DNA of 64,000 nucleotides from Mucilaginibacter sp. OK283 (GTDB lineage Bacteria; Bacteroidota; Bacteroidia; Sphingobacteriales; Sphingobacteriaceae): the NCBI RefSeq assembly GCF_900110415.1, contig NZ_FODR01000013.1, positions 62,001-126,000 on the forward strand, written 5' to 3'. A program made the translations under genes and the position numbers. A model generated the notes under the pieces. That model ran no database searches. It saw only the letters and a list, made by a program, of their open reading frames with translations, and had not been told where the DNA came from. This document shows positions 26,278 to 36,700 of the stretch, piece by piece. Every line of letters starts with the position of its first letter. Position 1 is the stretch's first letter.

Positions 26278-26889
26278 TTACTTATACCTCCAATGCCTTG
26301 ATTTACATTCGGCAATCCATTCGGCAGCAGTTTCCATACGCTTCTGACGGGTAGTCTCGCTTTTAGCATCTACAATCCATTCTACATATTCCTTTTTATG
26401 CGAGTAGCTAAAACGATCAAAGTTAAGGCTGGCATTGGGGTAAGTTTTCAAAAACTCAGTAAAATATTCGGGGATAACCAATTCGGTTTTGGGGGCCGAT
26501 GCCTTTTTTATTGCTTCGGGTGTTTTTTTGCCACTTTCATTTAAGGCAATAGCTTGCAGGATAAAATCCTGTAGAATCTCCTTCGAAGGCAAATCTTCTA
26601 TTTTAGTTATCCGGCCAAAGCTGCCGGCAGAACCATCTCCGATGCTTAATGCGTTATGAGGATCATTCAATAATGTTGCCTTCCAAAAACCGAATGAACA
26701 ATGCTCTTTAAAAGCAGCCATCTGGCATACCGGGCCTTTATAATCAAAAAACGGGAAGCCCCATTTTACGGTCTCCATCAATAACGGAGATGTTTCATGA
26801 ACAATTTCCCTGATATACTCCAGTATTGGTTTGGCAAAATCGGCGGCTTTTTCAATAAAAGCATCAACGCGGCTATCGTATTGTTCCAT
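26278..26889 (-). CDS. YdeI/OmpD-associated family protein (DUF1801 plus OmdA)
   Basis: A 203-residue protein. The N-terminal half has a DUF1801-like fold (IREIVHETSPLLMETVKWGFPFFDYKGP ... AFKEHCSFGFW). The C-terminal half carries the OmdA block IPEYFTEFLKTYPNASLNFDRFSYSHKKEYVEWIVDAKSETTRQKRMETA. Homologues are linked to resistance to cationic peptides, but the biochemical role is unknown. A separate, shorter DUF1801 protein is encoded at 56427. It is a single gene, convergent with mtgA. Confidence 0.88.
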   Translation of the reverse strand: MEQYDSRVDAFIEKAADFAKPILEYIREIVHETSPLLMETVKWGFPFFDYKGPVCQMAAFKEHCSFGFWKATLLNDPHNALSIGDGSAGSFGRITKIEDLPSKEILQDFILQAIALNESGKKTPEAIKKASAPKTELVIPEYFTEFLKTYPNASLNFDRFSYSHKKEYVEWIVDAKSETTRQKRMETAAEWIAECKSRHWRYK

Positions 26890-27000
26890 AAAATAAATTT
26901 AGTAACAAATTGTTAAATCGCAACCGGCTTGCAACGTTTAAGAGATATTTTGCATCTTAGCTAAAGCAGGTAATTCCGTTACACCAAATCATATAAAACT

Positions 27001-28086
27001 ATGACTATAAGCGTATTCAAATTATTTACAGGAATCATTATATTGGCTTTTACTGTTAGTACCGTTTTCGGCCAGGAAAAAACCACCTCGCCCAGCCCCT
27101 TTACTGATAAGGATATGGTTTCGTGGGATTACGCCTCAAAAACCATTGGCGAAGATTATACCATTTATGTGCATTTCCCGCCGGGATACGATACCACAAA
27201 AACCAAATACCCGGTACTGTACATGACAGATGGCGACTGGAACATGACCGTTGCCATGAATTGCTTTAACATGCTCAGGCAGGATTATAAAACTACCGAA
27301 GCGCTGATAGTAGGCATAGGTTACGGCAACCGCCCAAACAAACGCAACCGCGACCTTAACCCCGAAACCGGCGGGCCAAAATTCATATCGTTTATTGAGC
27401 AGGAGGTAATACCCTTTATACAAAGCAAATACAGGGTTAATGATAATAAGGCTTTATATGGCTACTCGTTTGGGGGCATGTTTACCACTATGGTATTGTT
27501 TAACCATCCTGGTTTGTTTAATATGATATTTATAGGCGCTCCCGGTAATACCGGGAGGGAACTAATGCCATCGGCACAAAAATACTTTACAACCCATACC
27601 GACCTTAATTGCCGGGTGTTTTTAGGTGTTGGATCATATGAGCATGAAAACGCAAAAAACATTGAGCAGTTTACCGCTTACATGAAAAAGCAAAACTGCA
27701 AAAACCTGGATATTGATTTTGCTATTACCCCGGGCGCAAACCATGGTGCTGCCCTGGCACAGGTAATGCAAAACGCCATAGCTTTTGCTTATTGCCAAAA
27801 ACATAAAGCAATACTGCTAACTGCAAAGGAACTTGAATCGTATAGCGGTAATTACAAGGTAGCCGGTGATGAAAAAGACACGTTTAAAGTGTACCTGTCG
27901 GGAGGTAAACTATACTTTAAACAAAACGACCAGTTGCCCCAGGAATTTGCACCTTATGCCAAAGATTCGTTTTTTATGTATGAAGATGAAAAAACCGACA
28001 TCAATTTTAAAACAGAAGACGGCAAAAAGTATTTAGTATTTAATTTCCCAGGTGAAAAGCCGGTGCGATTGGATAGGGTTAATTGA
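27001..28086 (+). CDS. alpha/beta hydrolase, esterase D / IroE-like, periplasmic
   Basis: A 361-residue exported esterase. A signal peptide (1-24, ending VFGQ) is followed by an esterase-D-type alpha/beta fold with the nucleophile S156 in GYSFGG (154-159) and a late histidine in PGANHGAAL (about H248). About 80 C-terminal residues form a separate small beta domain (YSGNYKVAGDEKDTFKVYLSGGKLYFKQ) that resembles the C-terminal domain of beta-lactamase-like or DUF3471-type proteins. The substrate is unknown; siderophore esters or acylated sugars are typical for relatives. Monocistronic and convergent with the next gene. Confidence 0.85.
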   Translation: MTISVFKLFTGIIILAFTVSTVFGQEKTTSPSPFTDKDMVSWDYASKTIGEDYTIYVHFPPGYDTTKTKYPVLYMTDGDWNMTVAMNCFNMLRQDYKTTEALIVGIGYGNRPNKRNRDLNPETGGPKFISFIEQEVIPFIQSKYRVNDNKALYGYSFGGMFTTMVLFNHPGLFNMIFIGAPGNTGRELMPSAQKYFTTHTDLNCRVFLGVGSYEHENAKNIEQFTAYMKKQNCKNLDIDFAITPGANHGAALAQVMQNAIAFAYCQKHKAILLTAKELESYSGNYKVAGDEKDTFKVYLSGGKLYFKQNDQLPQEFAPYAKDSFFMYEDEKTDINFKTEDGKKYLVFNFPGEKPVRLDRVN

Positions 28087-28139
28087 TGCCGTTTTTAATA
28101 CAAAACGTGCTTAACGGCCCGAAACAGCGGTAACAATTA

Positions 28140-28625
28140 TCAGCCATTAACCAAATCCCTGAACAACTGGATATGCCAGCTGTTTTTAAACGGCACCTCC
28201 CATTTGGTTTCCAGTTCGGTGAGGTTTTGTACCATATTGTTGTATACAATAGTTTCGGTATTTATTTTGCCCTGTTTCAGCATATCCTCAAAAGCATGGC
28301 GGGGCAGGGACAAAATTTCTTCGCCATCGCGGTAGGCCAGGTTAAACCTGTCGAACAGGTTGATGTTGAAATGCTGCCCGATATTCTGCATAAAATGAAC
28401 TGACTTATCGATAGAGCAGCCGCTGGCGCCTGCCTGGCTTTCATCAACAATCAGTATTAAAAAACGGTTATACCGTACCTCGCCTTTAGCCTTTAGCTGG
28501 TTGTTGTGCGCAGTCCATCCGGTGGTGAATTTATCCAGTTCCTGCTGAATTTGTTGCACCACATCGTCGGTTAATTTTTTATCAGCCTGGTAGATCCAAA
28601 CTCTTGAGTGTTGAGAAAATTCCAT
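28140..28625 (-). CDS. conserved Bacteroidota hypothetical protein
   Basis: A 161-residue soluble protein beginning MEFSQHSRVWIYQADK, a family very common in Bacteroidota and often mislabelled as an ABC transporter ATPase. I see no Walker A, Walker B or signature motif, so that label should not be used. Conserved-looking features are RFLILIVDESQAGASGCSIDKSVHFMQ and a C-terminal WEVPFKNSWHIQLF. The function is unknown. It is divergent from the gene at 28671, with only 45 bp between the starts. Confidence 0.85.
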   Translation of the reverse strand: MEFSQHSRVWIYQADKKLTDDVVQQIQQELDKFTTGWTAHNNQLKAKGEVRYNRFLILIVDESQAGASGCSIDKSVHFMQNIGQHFNINLFDRFNLAYRDGEEILSLPRHAFEDMLKQGKINTETIVYNNMVQNLTELETKWEVPFKNSWHIQLFRDLVNG

Positions 28626-28670
28626 TTACAAAAATATCAATTTATTAACTTAGGGTAACATTTTGTTGTC

Positions 28671-29153
28671 ATGAAAACATCAATCTCGCTGTTAATAAAA
28701 AAAGCTGCGGTAATTATAGCAATTTTGGTCTCCAGTTGCTTTATTTACGGTTTTAAACCGGGTATGGGCGATCAGGAATGGCTTAATTGGAGCAATAAAT
28801 GCCTTACCGAGTCGTTTAACCCGCCGCCGGATATTGCACTGAAAAAGTGGGAATTAACACTTACCAACGATTATTTTTTGCGTTTAAGGAAAACTTATCA
28901 ACACGACAGGCAAGAGTATTTTTCGTTTAATTTACACCGCCTCAACAATGTAGAATACCTGGGCAGCGATACCACCGGAATTCTTAAACTAAGCACCCTA
29001 ACCGACGATATTATTGTACAAACCTACGAAGATCCGAAGGGCGACCTTGACTCGATGGCTACCACCATTGATCTGCCTGTAAAACACATGAGCCCGGCAA
29101 GGTTGGATAGCTTAAAAACAGCATTGAATTATTTTAAGACGAGGGGTTTATGA
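28671..29153 (+). CDS. hypothetical exported protein
   Basis: A 160-residue protein with an N-terminal hydrophobic segment (about 8-28) that could be a lipoprotein signal (VSSC, Cys23) or membrane anchor. The remaining residues are mixed alpha/beta with no motif I recognise. ATG at 28671 is preceded by TAGGGTAAC. Its 3' end is followed by a hairpin shared with the PUL operon on the other strand. Confidence 0.65.
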   Translation: MKTSISLLIKKAAVIIAILVSSCFIYGFKPGMGDQEWLNWSNKCLTESFNPPPDIALKKWELTLTNDYFLRLRKTYQHDRQEYFSFNLHRLNNVEYLGSDTTGILKLSTLTDDIIVQTYEDPKGDLDSMATTIDLPVKHMSPARLDSLKTALNYFKTRGL

Positions 29154-29224
29154 GATTCGGGCTGATCTTAAAACTTATGTTGTTTACGTGTTAACATTTA
29201 AATAACTGAGCTACCCGTTACAAG

Positions 29225-29263
29225 CAAATAGCCACCCGGCGAATGCCGAATAGCTATTTGTTT
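29225..29263. terminator. hairpin between convergent genes (PUL operon terminator)
   Basis: CAAATAGC (29225-29232) pairs with GCTATTTG (29253-29260), with an inner GGC/GCC pairing. T runs flank both sides, so it can terminate the minus-strand PUL operon and the plus-strand gene ending at 29153. Confidence 0.75.
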
Positions 29264-29289
29264 ACCCCCCTAATATTTTGTGTCGGCAA

Positions 29290-30498
29290 TTAACGATCAT
29301 GGGTATAAAACGCAATTTCCTCCATCGTCATGAAATTGCCGCCGCCCCAGTTAGTGAGTAATTTAAACCTGTAGTACCTGAATTTGGGCGTACCATTGGC
29401 CACGGTAAATTCTTCGCCGGCCAATGCAAAGGCGATATCGGCGGCTGTGTTTTGTCCCCGTGGCAAGCCCGACGGTTTTACCGAAGTATAGGAGCCTATT
29501 TTTGTCCAGCTGGAAAAACTACCATCTGAAGATGGGCTGTTGCTACCGTACAGTTCAAAGGTTTTCACGCTCTCCAGGTTATACAGCCTGTCATTTGCCT
29601 GCCAAACTTTAAAACGGCTTATGGATGCTGATGCCCCGCTATCAAATGTAAACCAGCACGGGATGATAGATTGCGTGGCAAAGCCCGGCGGGTTATAATT
29701 TTCGTCCCACAGGTAGCTTTGCAGCCAGCCGTAGCCGCCTTCATCTACATCGGTAGGTAAAGTAACCAGGGCGAATTTTGATTTATCAAGCTGCCTTTCA
29801 AACTTTGGCAAAGTAACTGTTGATACCGGGGGCGAAAACGTTTCAAACGCGGTTGAATCGGGCTTGTATAATGATTTGTAGGTAAGCTGTGTGCTTTCTT
29901 TATAATCGGGCAGTTCGGTACTGGTTTCGGTTGGCGGTATCACTATTTTGCGGGCCGCGCCGTTTTGCCCGGTATAATTAATTTCCACCCCTAACTCTCC
30001 GCCGGCAGGTTCGCCCCAGCTCAGTTCTATCTTATTGCCATCGGCACTTTCAGTTAACGATTTTAACGTTCTGTTGGTTAATGATGTAAGGTAGCTTGGG
30101 CCATAAACTATACCCGATCCGTTAATAACCACCGACTTATGGTTTTGGCTATCAAACGTGTATACCGTAAAATTATAGTTGCCTTCAGTGAGGTTAGGAA
30201 CAATCACTTTAACAGTGTCCTTACCGCCCGAATGCGTTACAGCTACATCAGTAGAGTCGACCTGGTTATTCCAGTATACCCTGATTTTTGTAACCAGCGG
30301 ATCGTTGCCTAAAACTACTGCTAATTGTACGCGGTTGTACCCCGCATGTACCAGCATGGTATCTGCCCGGCCGGGGTAAGTAATCTCTCCGCCCTTTTCA
30401 TATTTTTTGTAAGCATCGCCCGTTGTTTTTGTGCAGGAGCTTAACCCGGCAATAAGGCCAAGCACATACAGGAGGGCAAAATATTTTATCGTCTTCAT
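29290..30498 (-). CDS. DUF4998 lipoprotein with C-terminal discoidin-like domain (PUL surface protein)
   Basis: A 402-residue lipoprotein (lipobox GLSSC, Cys22). A DUF4998-like domain covers about 38-220, followed by a C-terminal F5/8 type C (discoidin)-like domain (about 245-402). The C-terminal 70 residues are clearly homologous to those of the neighbouring lipoprotein (KPSGLPRGQ, ALAGEEFT, TPKFRYYRFK, then ...NWGGG). Such proteins are surface glycan-binding proteins that work with SusC/SusD. It is the last gene of the susCD operon, 25 bp from its neighbour. The glycan ligand is not readable from sequence. Confidence 0.85.
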   Translation of the reverse strand: MKTIKYFALLYVLGLIAGLSSCTKTTGDAYKKYEKGGEITYPGRADTMLVHAGYNRVQLAVVLGNDPLVTKIRVYWNNQVDSTDVAVTHSGGKDTVKVIVPNLTEGNYNFTVYTFDSQNHKSVVINGSGIVYGPSYLTSLTNRTLKSLTESADGNKIELSWGEPAGGELGVEINYTGQNGAARKIVIPPTETSTELPDYKESTQLTYKSLYKPDSTAFETFSPPVSTVTLPKFERQLDKSKFALVTLPTDVDEGGYGWLQSYLWDENYNPPGFATQSIIPCWFTFDSGASASISRFKVWQANDRLYNLESVKTFELYGSNSPSSDGSFSSWTKIGSYTSVKPSGLPRGQNTAADIAFALAGEEFTVANGTPKFRYYRFKLLTNWGGGNFMTMEEIAFYTHDR

Positions 30499-30523
30499 AA
30501 AACTCGTCTCTTTAAATAGTTAA

Positions 30524-31693
30524 TTAATGGGCATCCCCGTACATCATCAGCTCATAAAAATTGACGTACGATCCGTTTGACCAATTTTTTAATGTTTTGA
30601 ACCTGATGTAACGTACTTTGGGTGTATTTAGCGGGAAGGTTACGGTTTCGCCAGCAAGCGCCGCATCTATATCAGCCTGCGAAAGCTGCCCCTCGGGCAA
30701 GCCTGACGGTTTGATTTGTGTATGCGAAACCAGCAGCGTCCAGCTACTGTCGTAACTGCCATCGGGGTTAGGGTTGTTTGATCCCCATATTTCAACCACC
30801 CTTGGGTTGTGCAGCGTATAAAAGAAACCCGGACGCATAAACCACACCAGGCGGCTCAGTTTGGCGGTTACCCCCATATCAAAAGTAAATTGCTGCGGCA
30901 TCCGCGATGCATCACCGGTGTGGTAATAACCATCATTTACATTGCCATCAAAAAGGCCGGCTATGTTGCCGCCGTAGCCAAGCGGGGCATCGGTAGGTAA
31001 AACTATGCCTTTCATTTTTGTACGGTCAAGCAATTGCTCAAACAATGGGGTTACCGTTACTATAAGGGTATCTGAAAGGTTGCCCCATCTGTCGCGCACA
31101 AAAATGCCAAATTTGGTAGGCGTTGCCGGGAGGCCCCTTGTTGAAAAATCGCCTTTTTTAAGGCTGGTATAATCGGTGTTGATGGGCACAAATTGTTTAA
31201 GCGAATCGTTAGCAAGCACAACAATAGCCAGGCTTTCTTCGGTGGCGTTTACAAATTTTACGTTGATGCCGCCAAAATCGGGCGATACCACCAGGCTATC
31301 GCGCACCAGGCTCACCGAGGGCGTTAAAGGGTGCACCGTTACAACGGTTGGGGCCGATACGTTCTCGCTTTTATCAACCGCATACAACGTAACCTGGTAA
31401 GCATCGGTATCGCCAAAGCCAACTACCGTTAAATTACTGTTATAGCGGCTCACCTTGGTTTCGCGCACGGCGCCCTGTTTGGTGGTGTACACGGCCCTGA
31501 TGTATAACAAATCGGCATCGTTAGGCAGGGCATAGCTTATTTTTGCCGAGCCATGCAGGTTCTCGACGCTTACGCCGGTTACAGGCCCCGGCGCAACCCC
31601 ATCTTTTGTAACAGGCTCAAGCTTATCCTGCTTACAGGAGTTTAGGCCCAGTACAGCCAAACTCACCAGGCACATTAATAATATCTTTTTCAT
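30524..31693 (-). CDS. DUF4959/DUF5126/DUF5000-type lipoprotein (PUL surface protein)
   Basis: A 389-residue lipoprotein, lipobox GLNSC with Cys20. ATG at 31693 is chosen because it gives a proper signal peptide; an ATG at 31735 adds a charged 14-residue tail. Domain order: a DUF4959-like beta domain (about 27-120), a middle beta domain (about 125-220), and a C-terminal discoidin-like domain (about 235-389) paralogous to that of the neighbouring protein. It is probably a surface glycan-binding component next to SusD. It is in operon with susD (about 50 bp gap). Confidence 0.85.
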   Translation of the reverse strand: MKKILLMCLVSLAVLGLNSCKQDKLEPVTKDGVAPGPVTGVSVENLHGSAKISYALPNDADLLYIRAVYTTKQGAVRETKVSRYNSNLTVVGFGDTDAYQVTLYAVDKSENVSAPTVVTVHPLTPSVSLVRDSLVVSPDFGGINVKFVNATEESLAIVVLANDSLKQFVPINTDYTSLKKGDFSTRGLPATPTKFGIFVRDRWGNLSDTLIVTVTPLFEQLLDRTKMKGIVLPTDAPLGYGGNIAGLFDGNVNDGYYHTGDASRMPQQFTFDMGVTAKLSRLVWFMRPGFFYTLHNPRVVEIWGSNNPNPDGSYDSSWTLLVSHTQIKPSGLPEGQLSQADIDAALAGETVTFPLNTPKVRYIRFKTLKNWSNGSYVNFYELMMYGDAH

Positions 31694-31746
31694 TATCTTA
31701 TATTTTAGATGGATATAATTTTTTTCCGACATCATTTACATTTTAA

Positions 31747-33690
31747 TTACCATCCAGAGTTTTGAACCAGGTTTGGATTAACCTGCAAATTGTACTCTTT
31801 AATTGGCCAGAAATAATCGCGCGGGGCCACAAACCTGGGGCTGTACAGCAGCACCCTGCGGTTATAATCTTCATAGCTGCTTTGTAAAATATCCCAGCCG
31901 TAAATTGGCGCGCTTAATACCTGCGGCGCGGTTTTCCAGCGGCGAAGGTCCCAAAAGCGGCTGCCTTCAAACGCCATCTCGATACCGCGCTCCTGGCGGA
32001 TGATGTCGCGCAAGCCGCTAACGCTGGTATATTTGGCCGGATTGGTAGAAAAATTGGTCCATGAGCTCTCTACCGATTTTAAGCCTGCCCTTGTCCTGAT
32101 CTGGTTTAGATAAGGCAAAGCAGCAGCCGAATTACCCGATTCATTTAAAGCTTCGGCATATAACAGGTACAAATCGCTAAGGCGCATTACCGGCCATGGG
32201 TACGATTCGAGCGTTACGTTGGTAGATGAAAATACCAGGTTCCAGTTCACAATTTTTTTGGTGTAATAGCCGGTAATGGAATATAAACGGCTTTGCTTTT
32301 TACCTGTGTACTGCTCCAGTTTACTTTGCACGTTGTAAGTGCCATTTTTCATAAACCAGGTTGAGCCATCAAAGGCCATATCGGCATAAAAACGGCGCTC
32401 CCTGTCAAAATGCAGGCCCACGGTTTGGTAACCGTTTTGCATACCGGCATCGGCGCTTGTGGTAGTGCGCAGTTTAAAGCGGTTGGCGTAGTCCCAGGTT
32501 TTATCTTCTTCAATAGGTACGCCGTTTTTGGTGTAAAACAGCTCGGCCATTTTTAGCGGCGGCGCCAGCTTGCCTTTTAAATCAAGATTGATGTTGTTGG
32601 GGTCAAGCTGCGGAATGGCAAACTCCTGTAACCAAAAGGTTGGGTTGCCACTTGATGTTAAGCCCCAGATCAGTTCGCTATTCCACTTTTCGCAAACCGA
32701 ATTGCGGATGTTCATTTCTACCTTGGTTACATCATCAACAGCGGTAATACCCGGTGTAAAATAATACAGCTTTAACCCTGCTGCCGCTGCGGCATCAATG
32801 GCAACTTTACAGGCGGCAGCAGCCCTTGCCCATTTGGTGGCATCATACTGCGGGTTAAAAAGCAGCTTACCATTATTGGCCTTCAGGCCTGCAAAATCAT
32901 TATTACCGTTAAATAAAGGGCTTGCGCCGGTAACCAGCACACGGGCTTTAATAGCAAGCGCGGCTACCTTGGTAACCCGCCCAAGCTCGGTTGACGCACT
33001 GGTAATTACGCTTGGCAAGCCGGTGTTATCATCGCCTGCGGCAGCATCATCAAGTAGTCGGGCAATGTAATTCACTACCGAATCGGCCGGCTGGCGGTAT
33101 ACTTTAACCTCATCGGGTGGCGCGGTTATGGCTATATTTTTATCCATGATGGGTATAGGCCCATACATCCTGAACAGGTACCAGTGAAAATATGCTTTTA
33201 AAAATTTGGCCTCGGCTACCCAGCGTACTTTAACATAGGGCTGCAAATCGGTTACTTTATCCAAATTATCTAAAAAGGTATTACAGGCCCTTATGCCCTG
33301 CCATAACGATTTGCCGTCATAGCCATCCCAGTAGTTCATGTAAGGGTCGGCCCGGTTTTGGTTACCGCGGGCAATGTTATAGGGGTCAAGGTAAAAAAAG
33401 TCTTCGGTCATGGGCCAGTAAGTCCAGGCTTCGTCGCCACCGCTGAAGGCGGGGTTTTTATCAGGGTGCCCTTCCTGCGGCAGGTATGAGTACAGGGTAA
33501 ACAAGTATTTTTCGGCCTCGTTGCGGTTGGCAAAGGCATTATCGATGGTTGCCACGTTATCGGGCACTACATCAAGGTAACTTTTTTTACAGGACGGCAT
33601 GCCTGCCACGATGAGCAGCAACAAGGCAAGGCCCATAGATTTTCGACCTAAAAGGCCTGAATATCGGGTGTATATAGTTAACAATTTCAT
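31747..33690 (-). CDS. SusD/RagB family outer-membrane lipoprotein
   Basis: A 647-residue nutrient-binding lipoprotein that caps the SusC transporter. It has the lipobox AGMPSC (Cys34; a start at M19, 33636, would shorten the signal), the SusD N-terminal block LDVVPDNVATIDNAFANRNEAEKYLFTLYSYLP and the C-terminal RagB block IRQERGIEMAFEGSRFWDLRRWK. It is somewhat longer than average for the family. It follows susC by 22 bp. It binds the oligosaccharide imported by the locus; by context, mannose-containing glycans. Confidence 0.95.
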   Translation of the reverse strand: MKLLTIYTRYSGLLGRKSMGLALLLLIVAGMPSCKKSYLDVVPDNVATIDNAFANRNEAEKYLFTLYSYLPQEGHPDKNPAFSGGDEAWTYWPMTEDFFYLDPYNIARGNQNRADPYMNYWDGYDGKSLWQGIRACNTFLDNLDKVTDLQPYVKVRWVAEAKFLKAYFHWYLFRMYGPIPIMDKNIAITAPPDEVKVYRQPADSVVNYIARLLDDAAAGDDNTGLPSVITSASTELGRVTKVAALAIKARVLVTGASPLFNGNNDFAGLKANNGKLLFNPQYDATKWARAAAACKVAIDAAAAAGLKLYYFTPGITAVDDVTKVEMNIRNSVCEKWNSELIWGLTSSGNPTFWLQEFAIPQLDPNNINLDLKGKLAPPLKMAELFYTKNGVPIEEDKTWDYANRFKLRTTTSADAGMQNGYQTVGLHFDRERRFYADMAFDGSTWFMKNGTYNVQSKLEQYTGKKQSRLYSITGYYTKKIVNWNLVFSSTNVTLESYPWPVMRLSDLYLLYAEALNESGNSAAALPYLNQIRTRAGLKSVESSWTNFSTNPAKYTSVSGLRDIIRQERGIEMAFEGSRFWDLRRWKTAPQVLSAPIYGWDILQSSYEDYNRRVLLYSPRFVAPRDYFWPIKEYNLQVNPNLVQNSGW

Positions 33691-33712
33691 CTCGATTAAA
33701 TTTTAGCAGGAT

Positions 33713-36700
33713 TTATAGTTGAACATTTATCCCCACGTTAAACACTTTTTGAACCGGATAACCAAGCCCGTTACTCCCTTGCTCAGGGTCCCAAAGCTTA
33801 AAGCCACTGATGAGAAACAGGTTGGTGCCGTTGGCGTAAATCCTTAAGCCCGATATATGGAACCTTTTTAAGGTTTTCTCTTTAATACTATACCCCAATT
33901 CGGCAGTTTTCATACGTAGGAAAGCGCCGTTGCGCATCCACCAGTTGGATGGCTGGTTGTTGTTGGTATTTTGTGTTAAACCTAATCGTGGCCAAAAAGC
34001 ATACAAGTTCCGGTTATCTTCAGACCAGTGATCATTGGCCACTACGTTAAGCAAACCATGCTGGTAAGCACCATTGGCCACAAAAGGAGAAATAGCCGTA
34101 GGATCGATAAAAAATGACGACCGGGCCGATCCCTGGAAAAATGTACTGATATCAAAGTTTTTATAACCAAATGAGAAGCCGAAGCCATAAATAATTTCGG
34201 GTGTGGTTGGGTAACCAAGGCCATTAATCATGTCAAGCGCGGTTATTTGGCCGTCGCCGTTTAAATCGCGGTATTTGATATCGCCTCCCCTAACCTCGCC
34301 GAAGTTTTGCTTGGGCGAGTTTTTTACATCTTCGTCATCAACAAACAAACGTTCGGCAACAAGACCGTACACCTCGCCCAGTGATTGGCCCACGCGCGAC
34401 AGGTATTGTTCATTTGCCGGGTACGCAGGCTCTTCATTTACCAGCAGCTTACTGGCCGCATAGGTAAATGTGCCCCGCATTTGCAGCCAGGCGCTGCCAA
34501 AGTTTTTATTATAATCCATAGCAAAATCAATACCCTTGCCTTCGGCTACGCCTACGTTGGCGCTCACCGGGGCGGTAAGGCCCATGGTTGTTGGGATGTA
34601 GGCCCGCTGCATTAAAATATTGCTGCGGCGCTCATGATAGGCATCTACGGTAATGTTAAGGGCATCAAACAAACCCAAATCCATCCCGATATTGGTTTTC
34701 TTTGATTTTTCCCAGGTGATACCATCATTGGCATACCTGGAGATAGAAACACCCGGACGGTTGTAGGCATAGTTTTCGCCAAAGTACGATCCGAAATTAC
34801 CATCGTTAAGGTTCACGTTGGATAGGTAAAAAAACCTGTCGTTGGCGTTACCAATCTGGTCGTTACCAACCAAACCGTAAGTGGCGCGGAATTTTAACTT
34901 GGTGATGGTGTGGGCTAAGGGTTCAAAAAACTTTTCGTTATTAACATTCCAGGCAACGCCTACCGACGGGAAAAAACCAAAACGGTTGTTACGCGCAAAA
35001 CGTTCCGATCCGTTGTAACCAAAGTTGGTTTCAAACAAATAACGGTTATCATAACCGTAGGTTAGCCTGCCGCTTACGCCCTGGTTACGAAAAGGGAGCG
35101 ACGATTGCAAATCGCCGGCGTTACCGGTAACATAGTTACGCTGTATGCCGATGAGCAGGCCGCTTATATTGTGTACCTTATTAAAAGTGCGGGTATAGTT
35201 TAGGGCAACCTCGGCATAGTTGGAGCTGTTCACTATTTTATTGCCCTGGTTGTAGTTAAGGTATTCGGTAGCCGATTTTTCGTTCAATAACGATAAGGTA
35301 TACCCCTTAGGATCGGTGGCCGAGGGGCTGGCCGCGTAATAAAACGGCGTATACTGCCTGCTCAGGTTAAAGTAAGCATAGCGCTGGGTATAAGCCATGG
35401 CCCTTGCCGAAAGGCCTTCGGTAATAAATTTCAGGTCCTGCTTAATTTCAAGCTGCACATTAAGGGTTGATGTGCTGTACTGCTGAAATCCCGATACCAT
35501 ATCGGCAAAAGGGTTATCATAAACATCGCCGTTTGATCCTCTTGGCGCGTTACCAAATAAAGGGTGTTTAACCAAAGGCAGATCAGATGCCGGAAAAGTG
35601 GCCGGGAACAATACAGGGTTGGCATTTAACGCGCTGCCAAAAACTGCGCCGCCACCGCCTATAGGGCCGTTATAATCGTCAAAATCGCCGGATGTGCGTA
35701 CGATGGCCTCGGTAGTTGAGGTAAGCTTTACGTTTACGTTCGACCGGATCTCGTAGCTTTTAAGGCTTACGTTGTTGTTGAAATTGTTGCCGCTTTGCGC
35801 CTTTAGCACGCCATTATCTTTATTGGCCGATGCCGATATATAATATTGCGCCCGGTTAACACCGCCGCTGATGTTTAAATTAAGCCTTTGGTTATTGGTG
35901 TAATTTTTAATTAACGAGCCAATCCAGTCGTTACTGGGATAAAGCAGCGGATTATCCCCGGCCATGGTATGGTCAATTTTGTTTTGGGTATACGGCAAGG
36001 GCGACAGCGGGTTGCGGGTAAGGGCCGCTTCGTTTGATAATTTCATATAGGTGATATTATCGGCCAGTGCAAAATTCTGGGTGTTTGATGAGGTTGAATT
36101 TTCAAACCGTACATTCATTTTGGTATCGCCCACTTTGCCCGATTTGGTGGTAACCAGTATAACGCCATTGGCGCCGCGCGCACCGTATAACGATGAAGCG
36201 GCCGCATCCTTCAGGATAGAAAACCCGGCAATATCATCCGGCTGAAGGCGGGCCAGTGTGTTGGTGGTTGATTCCATACCATCGATCAAGATCAGCGGAT
36301 CAATTTTGCCCGAACCAAATGAGGTTATCCCCCTGATGAAGAACGAAGCATTATCGGCTCCCGGTTCGCCACTGCGCTGGTACGATATTAAACCGGCAAT
36401 ACGGCCGGCAAGCATGGTGGTTAAATTGCTGGTTGGCCCTTTTAGCTCTTTTGGGCTAATGGTGGTAATAGAGCTTACCATGCTTTCCTTTTTCTGGGTA
36501 CCGTAGGCTACTACTACAACCTCGTTCAGATCATTTTTATCGTCAAGCAGTACCACATCAATCGTGTGGCGCCGGTTAATGGCTACTTCCTGTTTGGCAT
36601 AGCCCAAAAACGAAAATACAAGGGTATCGGTGGCTTTGGGCACCTTAATGGTGTAATCGCCGCTAACTGTGGTAATGGTACCGCTTTTGGTATGTTTTAC

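Noticed and set aside
28140..28625. The common annotation of this family as an ABC transporter ATPase.
   Set aside because: No Walker A, Walker B or ABC signature is present; the sequence is too short and lacks any nucleotide-binding pattern.
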